From Schaalia suimastitidis DSM 15538 (lineage in GTDB: Bacteria; Actinomycetota; Actinomycetes; Actinomycetales; Actinomycetaceae): DNA of 64,000 nt. A program made the translations under genes and the position numbers. Below are positions 34,027-44,043 of this stretch, piece after piece. Numbering within the stretch: position 1 is the first letter of the stretch; each line of letters opens with the position of its first letter. The DNA lies in assembly GCF_000429105.1 (NCBI RefSeq), contig NZ_AUBF01000006.1, positions 496,001-560,000 on the forward strand, read 5' to 3'. The notes beneath the pieces are model-generated. The model made no database searches and was not told where the DNA came from. It was given only the letters and a program-made list of their open reading frames with translations.

Positions 34027-34434
34027 AGTGTCATTGTGCCAGGTTCTGGTGGTGTTCACGCGCCTATAGCTCAACGATCTGACATGTGGTCAGCCTTGAG
34101 GCAGGTCAGTGACACATGTCAAGAGTGCCGTCTCGTCATATCGCACACTGATGTGTTGTACGCAGCGGGCACACGTTACCAAGCCAGTACGGCACATAGC
34201 CGAGCCAAATAAGTGAGCCAAATAGCCCACTGTTCTGCCTTTTGGTATCTGCCGTTGCTCGGTTGGTGCAGGTCACAGCAGGTGTCGATGCTGATCTCTT
34301 GCAAAGGAAGTGGCCCCAAGGCTGAGCAGGTGACTGTTCATCCTTGGGGCCACTTTTTGGGTAGCCTGTAACGCGGAGGACTACTTCGCGAGGCGGGGCT
34401 GCCGCGCAGCGCGGGGACGTCGTGTAGCGGAGGG
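34027..34434. other. Intergenic region with a palindrome and the probable aminotransferase terminator
   Basis: No convincing gene lies in these 408 bases. At 34079-34093 CTGAC-N5-GTCAG forms a short palindrome, and TGACATGTG (34080-34088) pairs with CACATGTCA (34113-34121), 55-95 bp upstream of the hydrolase gene; this may be an operator. At 34373-34390 and 34427-34444 an 18-base segment that spans the aminotransferase stop is repeated imperfectly (15 of 18). Confidence 0.6.
34308..34358. terminator. Terminator hairpin downstream of the aminotransferase gene
   Basis: AAGTGGCCCCAAGG (34308-34321) pairs perfectly with CCTTGGGGCCACTT (34342-34355) around a 20-base loop. A T run follows on the plus strand, and TTCCTTT on the minus strand. 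No plus-strand gene is apparent, so it most likely ends the minus-strand aminotransferase transcript. Confidence 0.7.
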
Positions 34435-35649
34435 TTACTTCGCCTCGGCCATCAACGCTTGAATACGGCTCACACCTTCAACAAGATCCTCGTCGGAAAG
34501 GGCGTAGGACAAACGCAAGAAGCCAGATGGGCCAAATGCCTCACCGGGCACCACTGCCACCTCTACCTCACTGAGGATAAGATCCGCCAATTCAGATGAG
34601 GTCGTTGGCACGGTGCCACGAATCGACTTCCCTAGCACGCCATCCACATTCGCATAGCAGTAGAAGGCACCCTTGGGAGTCGGGACCTCAAAGCCATCAA
34701 TATCACGCAGCATCGCCAGCATCGTGCGGCGGCGGCGATCAAAAGCCGTGCGCATCTGGTAAACAGCATCCAGCGAACCGGTCACCGCCTCCAATGCTGC
34801 GCGCTGCGCCACATTGGACACATTGGATGTCAGGTGCGACTGGAAGGATGTGGCAGCAGCAACAATGTCGGTAGGGCCAATCATCCACCCCACACGCCAA
34901 CCTGTCATCGCATAGGTTTTCGCAACACCGTTAAGGACCAGCGTCTGGTTCGCCAACTCGGGAACCAATTTGACGATATGGGCAGGTGCGGCATCTTCGT
35001 ACAACAGATGCTCGTAAATCTCGTCGGTAATCACCCAAATACCGTGCTCAAGGGCCCACTGGCCAATAGCAATTGTCTCCTCAGGCGTGTAGACTGCGCC
35101 GGTCGGATTCGACGGTGAACAATGCAACAGCAGTTTTGTCCGAGGGGTACGTGCCGCTTCGAGCTGTTCCACGGTGACCTTGTAGTCCTGGTCTGCACCT
35201 GCAAAAACCTCGACAGGTACGCCACCAGCCAGTTTGATGACCTCCGGGTACGTCGTCCAATACGGGGTTGGCAAAATAGCTTCGTCGCCCTCATTGAGTA
35301 GCGCCGCGAATGCCTGGAAAACGGCCTGTTTGCCGCCGTTAGTGATGAGCACCTGGGCAGGGGATACCTCATAGCCAGAGTCGCGCAGCGTTTTTGCGGC
35401 CACAGCCTCACGTAGTGACGGCAGTCCAGCAGCTGGCGTGTAACGGTGCATCGCTGGTTCTTGAGCGGCAGCGAGGGCTGCCTCGACAATGGGGGCAGGT
35501 GTAGCGAAATCGGGTTCGCCTGCACCGAAACCAATCACCGGACGGCCCTCGGCCTTCAGGGCCTTGGCACGTGCATCAACAGCGAGGGTAGCTGATGGGG
35601 TGATGGCAGCAAAACGAGCAGAGACACGAGAAAGTGGTGTATTTGTCAC
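34435..35649 (-). CDS. Pyridoxal-phosphate aminotransferase class I (aspartate aminotransferase-like)
   Basis: This 404-residue fold-type I aminotransferase resembles actinobacterial aspartate aminotransferases (AspC). [33 protein letters not shown] and the PLP lysine in [13 protein letters not shown] (about residue 244) are the key motifs, and the C-terminal [12 protein letters not shown] holds the substrate-binding arginine. I chose GTG 35649, which follows a good promoter by about 28 bases; the frame is open to 35733 but that extension is not family-like. The trpT-secE unit diverges from it. Other amino-acid specificity cannot be excluded. Confidence 0.88.
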   Translation of the reverse strand: MTNTPLSRVSARFAAITPSATLAVDARAKALKAEGRPVIGFGAGEPDFATPAPIVEAALAAAQEPAMHRYTPAAGLPSLREAVAAKTLRDSGYEVSPAQVLITNGGKQAVFQAFAALLNEGDEAILPTPYWTTYPEVIKLAGGVPVEVFAGADQDYKVTVEQLEAARTPRTKLLLHCSPSNPTGAVYTPEETIAIGQWALEHGIWVITDEIYEHLLYEDAAPAHIVKLVPELANQTLVLNGVAKTYAMTGWRVGWMIGPTDIVAAATSFQSHLTSNVSNVAQRAALEAVTGSLDAVYQMRTAFDRRRRTMLAMLRDIDGFEVPTPKGAFYCYANVDGVLGKSIRGTVPTTSSELADLILSEVEVAVVPGEAFGPSGFLRLSYALSDEDLVEGVSRIQALMAEAK

Positions 35650-35684
35650 ATGTACATGGTCCCACGCTTGATACACATCTGAAA

Positions 35685-35714
35685 GTATTAGTCGAATATC
35701 GGGCGCATGGACAA
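35685..35714 (-). promoter_or_regulatory. Promoter for the aminotransferase gene
   Basis: On the minus strand TTGTCC (35714-35709) and TAATAC (35690-35685) are separated by 18 bp, giving a start near 35678, about 28 bases before GTG 35649. Confidence 0.55.
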
Positions 35715-35745
35715 GACCACAAAAATGTTCCAATCGTGCTCCGGG

Positions 35746-35776
35746 TTGGACAGATAGCGAAAGTCCCCACTACACT
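35746..35776 (+). promoter_or_regulatory. Promoter for tRNA-Trp and secE
   Basis: TTGGAC/TGGACA (35746-35752) lies 18-19 bp before TACACT (35771-35776). The tRNA-Trp gene begins 47 bases later. Confidence 0.5.
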
Positions 35777-35822
35777 CGACCGAGCAGGTTTCATGGCGCA
35801 GGTCGTCGTTGAAATATGCCGT

Positions 35823-35898
35823 AGGGCAGTGGCGCAATTGGTAGCGCACCGGTCTCCAAAACCGGCGGTTGTGGGTTCGAGTCCCGCCTGCCCTGCCA
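35823..35898 (+). tRNA. tRNA-Trp (CCA)
   Basis: A 76-base cloverleaf with encoded CCA: acceptor AGGGCAG with CTGCCCT, discriminator G, anticodon CCA inside the loop CTCCAAA, and T loop TTCGAGT. It precedes secE as in most actinobacteria. Confidence 0.97.
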
Positions 35899-35938
35899 TC
35901 ACGTGATGACAGTTCTATTAACCGAGGGGAGAGCTCGC

Positions 35939-36235
35939 ATGAGCGGCATTGAAGCCACCGGCGACGAGGTAGTCCACAAGGACCGCACGAAAACTGGTGC
36001 TACCCGCTCGCGCGCTGAAGCTGAGCGTGACGACAAGCCACGCCCCAATATTTTCCGTCGCGTCATCATCTATATCTCTCAGGTAATTTCTGAACTGAAG
36101 AAGGTCAACTATCCCACGGGGAAAGAAACCTGGACCTACTTCCTGGTCGTCATCTTTTTTGTGGCAGCTATCATGCTTTTCACTGGTGCTCTCGACTACG
36201 GATTCGGTAAACTAAACGCAGTCATCTTCGGCTGA
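35939..36235 (+). CDS. secE: Preprotein translocase subunit SecE
   Basis: SecE (98 residues) is the small subunit of the SecYEG translocon. It has a charged N-terminal half, the conserved amphipathic segment ISQVISELKKVNYPTGKETW, and a single C-terminal transmembrane helix (FLVVIFFVAAIMLFTGAL). GAGGGGAG precedes ATG 35939; an upstream in-frame ATG at 35903 overlaps the tRNA trailer and is less likely. It lies between tRNA-Trp and nusG, with a terminator hairpin after it. Confidence 0.95.
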   Translation: MSGIEATGDEVVHKDRTKTGATRSRAEAERDDKPRPNIFRRVIIYISQVISELKKVNYPTGKETWTYFLVVIFFVAAIMLFTGALDYGFGKLNAVIFG

Positions 36236-36244
36236 GACCGAAAT

Positions 36245-36277
36245 AACCCGCCCGCAGGAAACTGCAGGCGGGTTTCT
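36245..36277 (+). terminator. Terminator/attenuator between secE and nusG
   Basis: AACCCGCCCGCAG (36245-36257) pairs with CTGCAGGCGGGTT (36262-36274), with one mismatch, around a GAAA tetraloop, followed by TTCTTCT. It should lower transcription into nusG or end a short trpT-secE transcript. Confidence 0.75.
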
Positions 36278-36315
36278 TCTCAGTCGAACAACTCAGCCGA
36301 CACCAGGAGTACGCC

Positions 36316-37050
36316 ATGAGCGAAGACCTCACCACCGCCTCGGATGCCATTGAAGACGATATGGCAGCCGTTGACCAGACGCCACATGACGGCACCTCAG
36401 TGGACGCAGTCAACGATGGCTCCAACCAAGACGACACTGTTGACGCTGATCCCATTGAGCAATTCCGTAAAGAAATTAGCCTAATCCCAGGCGACTGGTA
36501 CGTGGTGCATACCTACTCCGGTCATGAACGTAAGGTGAAAACCAACCTGGAGCAGCGCATCGCCAACCACAATATGGAAGATTCAATCTTCCGCGTGGAG
36601 GTGCCGGATGAATACGTCATGGAATACCGCGGCAACGCAAAAAAGCGTGTGCGTCGCGTGCAGATTCCAGGCTATGTCCTTGTGTGCATGGATTTTGACG
36701 AGGCCAGCTACCGTGTCGTCAAAGACACGCCTGCGGTCACGGGCTTCGTTGGTGACCAGCACAACCCGGTGCCGATCACAATCGACGAAGTCGTTCACCT
36801 TTTGACACCCAACGTCCTTGAAGCAGCTGCGGCAGTGGCCAAGACCGGTCCGGCGCCTGTTCAGCAGGTCCAGTTGGCCTACGAGGTGGGCGAAGTGGTG
36901 ACCGTCACCGACGGCCCGTTCGAAACGATGACTGCGACAATCTCGGAAATCATGCCCGAAGCGCAAAAGCTCAAGGTCCTTGTCACCATCTTCGAACGCG
37001 AAACACCCCTGGAACTTGGTTTTGACCAGGTGGCTAAGCTTGAGAAGTGA
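36316..37050 (+). CDS. nusG: Transcription termination/antitermination factor NusG
   Basis: NusG (244 residues) binds RNA polymerase through its NGN domain, which starts at [20 protein letters not shown] (about residue 62), and contacts Rho or ribosomes through a C-terminal KOW domain ([20 protein letters not shown]). The first 55 residues are an acidic, low-complexity extension typical of actinobacterial NusG. It sits after secE and before rplK-rplA, the conserved order. Confidence 0.96.
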   Translation: MSEDLTTASDAIEDDMAAVDQTPHDGTSVDAVNDGSNQDDTVDADPIEQFRKEISLIPGDWYVVHTYSGHERKVKTNLEQRIANHNMEDSIFRVEVPDEYVMEYRGNAKKRVRRVQIPGYVLVCMDFDEASYRVVKDTPAVTGFVGDQHNPVPITIDEVVHLLTPNVLEAAAAVAKTGPAPVQQVQLAYEVGEVVTVTDGPFETMTATISEIMPEAQKLKVLVTIFERETPLELGFDQVAKLEK

Positions 37051-37066
37051 CGTCTCCCACCCTGGC

Positions 37067-37096
37067 TTGGGGATAGCCCTAGTCGGGGTTTAAGAT
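37067..37096 (+). promoter_or_regulatory. Promoter for rplK-rplA
   Basis: TTGGGG (37067-37072) and TAAGAT (37091-37096) are 18 bp apart just after nusG. The implied leader of about 80 bases contains a small stem TTGGG/CCCAA. Confidence 0.5.
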
Positions 37097-37184
37097 CAAA
37101 GTCTGTGTGTTTGGGTGCATTGTGCCCAACATGCGACGCTGCAGTAGCCGCTGCGGCGTGGAAATACGAAGAAAGACCCGAAAT

Positions 37185-37616
37185 ATGGCACCGAAGAAGA
37201 AGGTCACCGGCCTCATCAAGCTGCAAATTGCAGCTGGCGCCGCGACCCCCGCTCCGCCTGTCGGCCCCGCACTGGGCCAGCATGGCGTCAACATTGTCGA
37301 GTTCACGAAGGCCTACAACGCTGCAACCGAATCGCAGCGTGGCTCCATCGTGCCGGTGGAAATCACCGTGTACGAAGACCGCTCCTTCACCTTCGTTCTC
37401 AAGACCCCTCCGGCCTCGGAAATGATCAAGAAGGCTGCTGGTGTGGCGAAGGCCTCCGGCCGTCCCAACACCGAGAAGGTCGGCAAGATCACCGACGCAC
37501 AAGTGCGCGAGATCGCCCAGGCAAAGCTCGTTGACCTCAACGCCAATGACCTGGACGCCGCCGCTAAGATCATCGCCGGCACCGCCCGCTCTATGGGCAT
37601 CGTCGTCGAAGGCTGA
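37185..37616 (+). CDS. rplK: 50S ribosomal protein L11
   Basis: L11 (143 residues) binds 23S rRNA at the GTPase centre with L10/L12. It begins [20 protein letters not shown] and has the proline-rich [17 protein letters not shown]-terminal segment and C-terminal RNA-binding domain ending [11 protein letters not shown] chose ATG 37185 (GAAAGA upstream); an extension of 26 codons is not conserved. It is followed 66 bases later by rplA. Confidence 0.97.
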   Translation: MAPKKKVTGLIKLQIAAGAATPAPPVGPALGQHGVNIVEFTKAYNAATESQRGSIVPVEITVYEDRSFTFVLKTPPASEMIKKAAGVAKASGRPNTEKVGKITDAQVREIAQAKLVDLNANDLDAAAKIIAGTARSMGIVVEG

Positions 37617-37682
37617 CCTGAAATAGTCCCCCTGTGGTAGGGCCGCGCTGCCCACACCACAACTGCAAGGAGAAGAAGCAGA

Positions 37683-38399
37683 ATGGCAAAGCGCTCAAAG
37701 GGCTACCGCGCCGCGGCGGAGAAGATTCACGCCGGCGAAATCTACGCCCCCCTGGCTGCAATGGAACTGGCCAAGGAAACCACCGTCACCAAATTTGACT
37801 CCACCGTCGAGGTTGTCCTTCGACTTGGCGTCGACCCCCGTAAAGCGGACCAGATGGTTCGCGGCACCGTTACCCTGCCGCACGGCACCGGCAAGACCGC
37901 CCGGGTCTTGGTCTTTGCCGTTGGCGAACGTGCACAGGAAGCAATCGCTGCTGGTGCTGACGAGGTCGGCGGCGACGAACTCATCGAAAAGGTTGCCAAG
38001 GGCTACACAGACTTCGACGTTGCTGTGGCAACCCCGGACCTCATGGGTAAAGTTGGCCGCCTAGGTCGCGTGCTCGGTCCTCGTGGCTTGATGCCCAACC
38101 CGAAGACCGGCACCGTCACCATGGATGTGGCGAAGGCTATCAACGAAATCAAGGGTGGCCGTATTGAGTTCCGTGTCGACAAACACGCGAACCTGGCTTT
38201 CATCGTTGGCAAGTCCTCTTTCGATGCCGTGCAGCTGGCTGAAAATTACGCCGCTGTCCTCGAAGAGGTCCTGCGACTCAAGCCGTCAGCAGCCAAGGGT
38301 CGTTACATCTCCAAGGGCACTGTGTCCACCACGATGGGCCCAGGTATCCCGCTGGACGTCACTAAGACACGTAACGTCGCATCTGCCGACGCCTCCTGA
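37683..38399 (+). CDS. rplA: 50S ribosomal protein L1
   Basis: L1 (238 residues) forms the mobile L1 stalk and can repress its own operon by binding mRNA. The family segment [16 protein letters not shown] is present near the middle, followed by [28 protein letters not shown] precedes the ATG. It is cotranscribed with rplK and followed by a terminator stem. Confidence 0.97.
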   Translation: MAKRSKGYRAAAEKIHAGEIYAPLAAMELAKETTVTKFDSTVEVVLRLGVDPRKADQMVRGTVTLPHGTGKTARVLVFAVGERAQEAIAAGADEVGGDELIEKVAKGYTDFDVAVATPDLMGKVGRLGRVLGPRGLMPNPKTGTVTMDVAKAINEIKGGRIEFRVDKHANLAFIVGKSSFDAVQLAENYAAVLEEVLRLKPSAAKGRYISKGTVSTTMGPGIPLDVTKTRNVASADAS

Positions 38400-38420
38400 G
38401 GCCTCGCTCCAATAGCAACA

Positions 38421-38453
38421 TAGGCCCCGCTCGTACTGAGGCGAGCGGGGCTA
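38421..38453 (+). terminator. Terminator stem after rplA
   Basis: GCCCCGCTCG and CGAGCGGGGC, with outer TAG/CTA, form a stem of 12 bp or more around a 7-8 base loop. There is no T run. Confidence 0.7.
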
Positions 38454-38537
38454 TGCGCATACCAGGCGACTTTTCGGCACCGATCCCAGTACTGCGACTT
38501 TTTGCGCCAGCAGTGGGCCAGTCCACAGTGCTGCGAC

Positions 38538-38566
38538 TTGGCGATGCGCCAGACAGCGACTAAAGT
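38538..38566 (+). promoter_or_regulatory. Promoter for rplJ-rplL
   Basis: TTGGCG (38538-38543) and TAAAGT (38561-38566) are exactly 17 bp apart, with a predicted start near 38573, directly before the L10 leader. Upstream, CGACTT recurs at 38466, 38496 and 38534 within similar surroundings. Confidence 0.65.
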
Positions 38567-38572
38567 GGGTCG

Positions 38573-38700
38573 AGCCGAAGACCGTCGGATCTCTGGATTT
38601 CCAGAGCCAAGTGCGCAAGCTGCCGACGCAGGTGAGTGATAGTTCCTTGTGGGACCTATGGGTTTTGTTAGCCCGGCACGCACCTGCGCGCCGGGCTTTT
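38573..38700 (+). promoter_or_regulatory. L10 leader RNA with attenuator terminator
   Basis: The untranslated leader of rplJ contains GCCGAAGACCGTCGG near its start, which matches the L10/L12-binding leader of other bacteria. It ends in a terminator-like hairpin (GCCCGGC 38671-38677 with GCCGGGC 38690-38696, then TTTT). Binding of excess L10-L12 to the first part is expected to favour the terminator. The assignment is by motif and place. Confidence 0.75.
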
Positions 38701-38733
38701 CGCATTCGACGGTTACCAACTGGAAGGAGGACC

Positions 38734-39255
38734 ATGGCGAGGTCTGACAAGGTGGCAGCTGTTGCCGAACTCGTGGAGCGTTTCCGCGGGTCCAATGCAG
38801 TCCTGCTTACCGAATATCGCGGCCTGACCGTGGGGCAGCTCAAGCAGCTCCGCCGCGGACTGGGCGACAACGCGAACTACGCCGTGGTGAAGAATACGCT
38901 GGCGCGACTGGCAGCTCAGGAAGTCGGCCTTGACTTCCTAGCTGAGGACCTCACCGGTCCAACCGCTATCGCCTTCGTCTCTGGTGACCCCGTTGAGGTC
39001 GCCAAGGCGCTGCGTAATTTTGCCAAGGAGAACCCTGCACTGGTCGTGAAGTCCGGTGCAATGGATGGTTCGCAACTCTCTGCAGAAGCAGTGAAGAAAC
39101 TTGCCGATCTCGAATCCCGCGAGGTCCTGCTGGCCAAAGCTGCAGGTGCCCTCAAGGCCAAGATTTCCCAAGCTGCCTACGCATTCAACGCTCTGCCCTC
39201 CAAGGCAGTGCGCACCATCGACGCTCTGCGCGAAAAGCAGAGCGAAGCGGCCTGA
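38734..39255 (+). CDS. rplJ: 50S ribosomal protein L10
   Basis: L10 (173 residues) anchors the L12 dimers to the ribosomal stalk. It begins MARSDKVAAVAELVERFRGS and has TEYRGLTVGQLKQLRR and NTLARLA, both family segments; the C-terminal helix that binds L12 follows residue 130. GAAGGAGG precedes the ATG. It is preceded by its own leader and followed 107 bases later by rplL. Confidence 0.97.
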   Translation: MARSDKVAAVAELVERFRGSNAVLLTEYRGLTVGQLKQLRRGLGDNANYAVVKNTLARLAAQEVGLDFLAEDLTGPTAIAFVSGDPVEVAKALRNFAKENPALVVKSGAMDGSQLSAEAVKKLADLESREVLLAKAAGALKAKISQAAYAFNALPSKAVRTIDALREKQSEAA

Positions 39256-39362
39256 CCACGTGACAGGCCCCGCACGACTGGGCGTCCCAATGACTCGCAG
39301 ACGATGCGGATCTCACAAACCCTCTGCTCACGTAGCAGGCCAAATTAGGAAGGATGCCAATC

Positions 39363-39749
39363 ATGGCAAAGCTCTCCAACGATGAGCTCATCGAAGCTTT
39401 CAAGGAAATGTCCCTCATCGAGCTCTCCGACTTCGTGAAGCTCTTCGAAGAGACCTTCGACGTGACCGCTGCCGCTCCGGCCGCTGTTGCTGTTGCTGCC
39501 GCTCCCGCCGCTGGCGAAGAAGCTGCTGCTGAAGAGAAGTCCGAGTTCGAGGTTGTCCTCGAAAGCGCTGGCGACAAGAAGATCGCCGTTGTTAAGGCTG
39601 TCAAGGCCCTCACCGGCCTCGGCCTGAAGGAAGCCAAGGAGCTTGTTGACAACGCTCCTTCGACCATCTTCGAAAACGCCAAGAAGGAAGATGCCGAAAA
39701 GGCCAAGGCTGAAATCGAAGAAGCCGGCGGCACCGTCACCCTTAAGTGA
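39363..39749 (+). CDS. rplL: 50S ribosomal protein L7/L12
   Basis: The 128-residue L7/L12 recruits translation GTPases. It has the N-terminal dimerisation helices ([20 protein letters not shown]), an Ala-rich hinge at about residues 36-58, and the C-terminal domain with [18 protein letters not shown] and [12 protein letters not shown] chose ATG 39363, with AGGAAGGA about 9 bases upstream; the in-frame ATG at 39354 is too close to that site. A terminator stem follows. Confidence 0.97.
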   Translation: MAKLSNDELIEAFKEMSLIELSDFVKLFEETFDVTAAAPAAVAVAAAPAAGEEAAAEEKSEFEVVLESAGDKKIAVVKAVKALTGLGLKEAKELVDNAPSTIFENAKKEDAEKAKAEIEEAGGTVTLK

Positions 39750-39780
39750 CCTCCCCTCCTTCACTGATCAACTGATCGCC

Positions 39781-39816
39781 GTATCCCCGAGTAGCTCCTA
39801 TGCTGCTCGGGGATAC
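39781..39816 (+). terminator. Terminator stem after rplL
   Basis: GTATCCCCGAGTAGC (39781-39795) pairs with GCTGCTCGGGGATAC (39802-39816), 15 bp with one wobble, around a 6-base loop. There is no T run. The next 250 bases up to the tRNA hold no gene that I can support. Confidence 0.78.
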
Positions 39817-40069
39817 GTGTATGTGCGACACGCGCCCAGCAGTCACTCGTCTGTTTCCCGCCTGATATGGGGAGGGCCATGATGCAGCCAGCTAAGCTTT
39901 GTGGCTCCACACCGGTTGACGTACGCCAGTAACTGGGGGTCTTATCGTTCGTGACGTTGTGCCCGCGCTAATCGCAGCCAAGGCCGAATCGGCAGCATCT
40001 GAGGCAGGTGAAATATTGGGTCGCACTGCCAGGTCGTCATGCATGGAAAGAATCAGGTATGATCTATCT

Positions 40070-40143
40070 GCCCTAGTAGCTCAGTCGGTTAGAGCAGCGG
40101 ACTCATAATCCGTGGGTCACGGGTTCGAGCCCCGTCTGGGGCA
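40070..40143 (+). tRNA. tRNA with CAT anticodon (Ile2 or Met)
   Basis: A 74-base cloverleaf: acceptor GCCCTAG pairs with CTGGGGC (one T-G), anticodon stem GCGGA/TCCGT-like around CTCATAA, T loop TTCGAGC, no CCA. A TATGAT -10 box is at 40058-40063. Because the elongator Met tRNA is already at 28372, this one with a different acceptor stem is perhaps tRNA-Ile2 (lysidine-modified) instead. The sequence alone does not settle it. Confidence 0.85.
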
Positions 40144-40236
40144 CTGCGCGCGACGAAACGCGAGATGCGACATAGTTGCCTCTTGCGATTTGCCAATCAG
40201 GGATAACCTCGCTAGAGTTTCATCTCGCGTCAGCAT

Positions 40237-40308
<72 letters not shown>

Positions 40309-40314
40309 CAATAC

Positions 40315-40345
40315 AGCCCCTGGCCCAACGGGTCAGGGGCTTAGT
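40315..40345 (+). terminator. Terminator-like hairpin after tRNA-Asn
   Basis: AGCCCCTG (40315-40322) pairs with CAGGGGCT (40334-40341), and CCC/GGG extends the stem inside; a short T-rich stretch follows. Confidence 0.65.
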
Positions 40346-40380
40346 GTTATCGTGAAACTAACCACATACGCCTTATTGTC

Positions 40381-40409
40381 TTGAATGTCAAGTCTTTCGT
40401 GCCTAGTAT
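40381..40409 (+). promoter_or_regulatory. rpoB promoter
   Basis: TTGAAT (40381-40386) and TAGTAT (40404-40409) are exactly 17 bp apart. The start would be near 40416, leaving a leader of about 125 bases that contains a CCGCC/GGCGG stem before rpoB. Confidence 0.65.
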
Positions 40410-40541
40410 GGGAAGTTGCGCCTTGCTATGCCCGAGGTGATCCGTGCCCACCCGCCGTAACCGGCGCTTGGCGGAATAGGGACGGAATCAGTTAATGGGT
40501 CGCAGGTGCCATGCGCATCGCAAACGCAGGGAAGGATCCTC

Positions 40542-43500
40542 GTGGCTGCAAGTCACTCCGCTTCCAATATTCCCACCCAGACTTCGCGTATCTCCTTCGC
40601 GAAACTGAGTGAACCATTGCAAGCTCCGAATCTCCTCGGACTTCAAATTGAAAGTTTTGATTGGCTCCTTGGTAACGACGCGTGGAAAGCGCGCGTCGAA
40701 GCTGCCAAAGCCGCTGGACGTAACGACGTCCCCGATACCTCAGGTCTGGAAGAAATCTTTGAAGAGATTTCCCCCATCGAAGACCTTGGCGCAACGATGG
40801 CGCTGTCCTTCAGGGACCACCGCCTCGAAAAGCCAAAGTACACGGTCGAAGAAGCCAAAGCTAAGGATTACACCTACTCGGCCCCCATGTACGTCACCGC
40901 CGAATTCATGAACTATATGACCGGCGAAATCAAGTCCCAAACCGTCTTCATGGGCGATTTCCCGCTGATGACGCCACGTGGCACCTTCATCATCAACGGC
41001 ACCGAACGTGTGGTCGTTTCGCAGCTTGTGCGTTCCCCCGGTGTGTACTTCGAACGCACCAGCGACCGTAGCTCCGATAAGGACGTCTTCGGTGCCAAAA
41101 TCATTCCAAGCCGTGGCGCATGGCTTGAATTCGAAATTGACAAGCGCGACTCGGTAGGTGTGCGCATCGACCGTAAGCGTAAACAGTCAGTGACCCACTT
41201 CCTCAAGGCAATCGGCATGTCCGAAGGCGAGATTCGCGAGGCCTTCGCTGACTACCCGGTCCTGCTGGAAACCCTGGAAAAGGACACAGTCCACACCCAG
41301 GAAGAGGCTCTGACCGATATCTACCGCAAGCTGCGTCCCGGCGACCCTGCCAGCGTTGAGGCCGCACAGGCGCTGTTCAACAACTACTACTTCGATGCTA
41401 AGCGTTACGACCTGGCAAAAGTTGGTCGCTACAAGATCAACCGCAAGCTGGCACTTGACGCTGATCCGAAGGGCTCCGTACTCACGCTCGAAGACATCGT
41501 GGCCACCGTGAAATACCTGCTTGCCCTGCACAAGGGAGACAAGCTCTTTGCAGGTGTGCGCAACGGTGAAGCCGTCGAGGTGCGCGTCGAATCGGACGAC
41601 ATCGACCACTTCGGTAACCGCCGTATCCGCGCCGTGGGTGAACTGATCCAAGCGCAGGTCCGCACTGGCCTTGCCCGCATGGAACGTACCGTCCGCGAAC
41701 GTATGAGTACCCAGGAAGCTGATTCGATCACGCCTCAAACGCTCATCAATATTCGGCCGGTCGTGGCAGCCATCAAGGAATTCTTCGGAACCTCGCAGCT
41801 GTCACAGTTCATGGACCAAAACAATCCGCTGGCGGGTCTGACCCACAAGCGTCGCCTCTCTGCACTTGGCCCTGGTGGTCTCTCCCGTGACCGCGCCGGC
41901 ATGGAAGTGCGTGACGTGCACCCCTCGCACTACGGTCGTATGTGCCCCATTGAAACACCTGAAGGCCCCAACATTGGTCTCATCGGTTCATTGGCCACCT
42001 TCGCGCGCATTAACCCCTTCGGTTTCATCGAAACCCCGTATCGCGTCGTGCGTGACGGCAAGGTGACAAACGAAGTAGCCTACCTGACTGCTGACGACGA
42101 ATTCGGGCACTACATCGCCCAGGCTTCGTCACGCCTCAACAATGATGGTTCCTTCGCCGAAGAAAACGTGCTGTGCCGTGTCGCAGGCGAAGACCCGACG
42201 CTGATTGCACGCGATCGCATTGACTATATGGACGTGTCTGCACGCCAGATGGTGTCGGTCGCTACGGCATTCATCCCCTTCCTTGAGCACGACGACGCAA
42301 ACCGCGCACTCATGGGTGCGAATATGCAGCGCCAGGCGGTGCCGCTCCTGACCACCGAAGCACCACTGGTTGGCACCGGCATGGAGCGCCGAGCCGCACA
42401 GGACTCCGGTGAAATGCTCATCGCTGCACGCTCTGGCGTCGTCACCGAAGTAAGCGCCGACCTCGTCGTTGTCACCACCGACGACGGTGGCCGCGACAGC
42501 TACCGCGTCGAAAAATTCGAACGCTCCAACCCAGGCAACTGCACCAACCAGCGCGTCATTGTTAATGCCGGTGACCGCGTTGAAGTTGGTTCTGTTCTCG
42601 CTGACGGACCTGCCACCGACAACGGTGAAGTGGCTCTTGGCAAGAACCTCCTCGTGGCATATATGTCGTGGGAAGGCCTGAACTTCGAAGATGCCATCAT
42701 CCTGTCGCGCCGCGTGGTGGAAGAAGACATCCTCACCTCGATCCACATCGAGGAATACGAAGTGGACGCCCGCGAAACCAAACTCGGTGAAGAAGAAATC
42801 ACTCGGGATATCCCCAACGTCTCCGAAGAATCTCTCGCAGACTTGGATGAACGAGGCATTATCCGCATTGGTGCTGAAGTAACCGCAGGCGACATCCTTG
42901 TAGGTAAAGTCACGCCCAAGGGTGAAACCGAACTCACCTCCGAAGAACGCCTCCTGCGTGCCATCTTCGGTGAAAAAGCCCGCGAAGTGCGTGACACCTC
43001 GTTGCGGGTGCCTCACGGCGAAGAGGGTATCGTCATCGGTGTCCGCGAATTCAACGACGACGAAGACGACCTCAACCCCGGTGTGCGCCAAACAGTGCGC
43101 GTCTACGTGGCACAGCGCCGCAAGATCACCATTGGTGACAAGATGGCTGGCCGCCACGGTAACAAGGGTGTTGTGTCCAAGATTCTCCCGGTCGAAGACA
43201 TGCCATTCCTTGAAGACGGCACCCCGGTTGACATCATCCTCAACCCCCTGGGTGTGCCGGGCCGTATGAATGTGGGTCAGGTACTGGAATACCACCTTGG
43301 ATGGCTCGCCCACCAAGGATGGGATGCGACCGCAGCTGTGGAAGCAGGCGAAGAATGGACCAAGCACCTGGCTGCTGACGCTGTGAAGGCCAATCCTGGC
43401 AGCCTTGTTGCCACCCCCGTCTTTGACGGTCTGGAAGCAGAAGAACTTTCCGGCCTGCTCCGCCACGTGAATCCAAGCCGTGATGGTGACGTCCTCACCA

Positions 43501-44027
43501 ATGAATACGGCAAGGCACGCCTCTTCGACGGGCGCTCCGGTGAACCCTTCCCGTACCCCATTGCAGTGGGCTACGCCTACATGCTCAAACTCCACCACCT
43601 CGTGGATGACAAGATCCACGCACGCTCCACCGGCCCTTACTCCATGATCACCCAGCAGCCACTGGGCGGTAAGGCACAATTCGGCGGCCAGCGTTTCGGT
43701 GAAATGGAAGTGTGGGCACTGGAAGCCTACGGTGCTGCCTACGCACTACAAGAATTGCTCACCATCAAGTCCGATGACACCACTGGACGTGTCAAGGTAT
43801 ACGAAGCCATCGTCAAGGGCGAGGATATCCCCGAACCGGGTATCCCCGAATCCTTCCGAGTCCTTATTCAAGAAATGCGTTCACTGTGCCTGAACGTCGA
43901 AGCCCTCGACGCCGCCGGTAACGTCATTGACCTTAAGGACGAAGACGAAGCCTTCGACATGCGTGAAGAAATGGGCATCTCATTGGAGGCCCGTCCTAAC
44001 GCTGCTGCCTCTATCGATGCGATCTGA
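40542..44027 (+). CDS. rpoB: DNA-directed RNA polymerase subunit beta
   Basis: RpoB (1161 residues) is the beta subunit of RNA polymerase. The rifampicin-binding region (about residues 415-450) reads [20 protein letters not shown] followed by [13 protein letters not shown], the wild-type sensitive form. [15 protein letters not shown] and the C-terminal [20 protein letters not shown] are present. I chose GTG 40542, since GGGAAGGA lies 6 bases upstream; a GTG at 40506 would add 12 unconserved residues. It is transcribed with rpoC from its own promoter, separated from rplL by two tRNA genes. Confidence 0.98.
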   Translation: MAASHSASNIPTQTSRISFAKLSEPLQAPNLLGLQIESFDWLLGNDAWKARVEAAKAAGRNDVPDTSGLEEIFEEISPIEDLGATMALSFRDHRLEKPKYTVEEAKAKDYTYSAPMYVTAEFMNYMTGEIKSQTVFMGDFPLMTPRGTFIINGTERVVVSQLVRSPGVYFERTSDRSSDKDVFGAKIIPSRGAWLEFEIDKRDSVGVRIDRKRKQSVTHFLKAIGMSEGEIREAFADYPVLLETLEKDTVHTQEEALTDIYRKLRPGDPASVEAAQALFNNYYFDAKRYDLAKVGRYKINRKLALDADPKGSVLTLEDIVATVKYLLALHKGDKLFAGVRNGEAVEVRVESDDIDHFGNRRIRAVGELIQAQVRTGLARMERTVRERMSTQEADSITPQTLINIRPVVAAIKEFFGTSQLSQFMDQNNPLAGLTHKRRLSALGPGGLSRDRAGMEVRDVHPSHYGRMCPIETPEGPNIGLIGSLATFARINPFGFIETPYRVVRDGKVTNEVAYLTADDEFGHYIAQASSRLNNDGSFAEENVLCRVAGEDPTLIARDRIDYMDVSARQMVSVATAFIPFLEHDDANRALMGANMQRQAVPLLTTEAPLVGTGMERRAAQDSGEMLIAARSGVVTEVSADLVVVTTDDGGRDSYRVEKFERSNPGNCTNQRVIVNAGDRVEVGSVLADGPATDNGEVALGKNLLVAYMSWEGLNFEDAIILSRRVVEEDILTSIHIEEYEVDARETKLGEEEITRDIPNVSEESLADLDERGIIRIGAEVTAGDILVGKVTPKGETELTSEERLLRAIFGEKAREVRDTSLRVPHGEEGIVIGVREFNDDEDDLNPGVRQTVRVYVAQRRKITIGDKMAGRHGNKGVVSKILPVEDMPFLEDGTPVDIILNPLGVPGRMNVGQVLEYHLGWLAHQGWDATAAVEAGEEWTKHLAADAVKANPGSLVATPVFDGLEAEELSGLLRHVNPSRDGDVLTNEYGKARLFDGRSGEPFPYPIAVGYAYMLKLHHLVDDKIHARSTGPYSMITQQPLGGKAQFGGQRFGEMEVWALEAYGAAYALQELLTIKSDDTTGRVKVYEAIVKGEDIPEPGIPESFRVLIQEMRSLCLNVEALDAAGNVIDLKDEDEAFDMREEMGISLEARPNAAASIDAI

Positions 44028-44043
44028 GAACTGACTAGGAGAA

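Noticed and set aside
42129-43679. Long minus-strand open frame (516 codons) opposite rpoB
   Set aside because: It mirrors rpoB codon structure, and rpoB itself is fully intact there; the translation has no recognisable motif.
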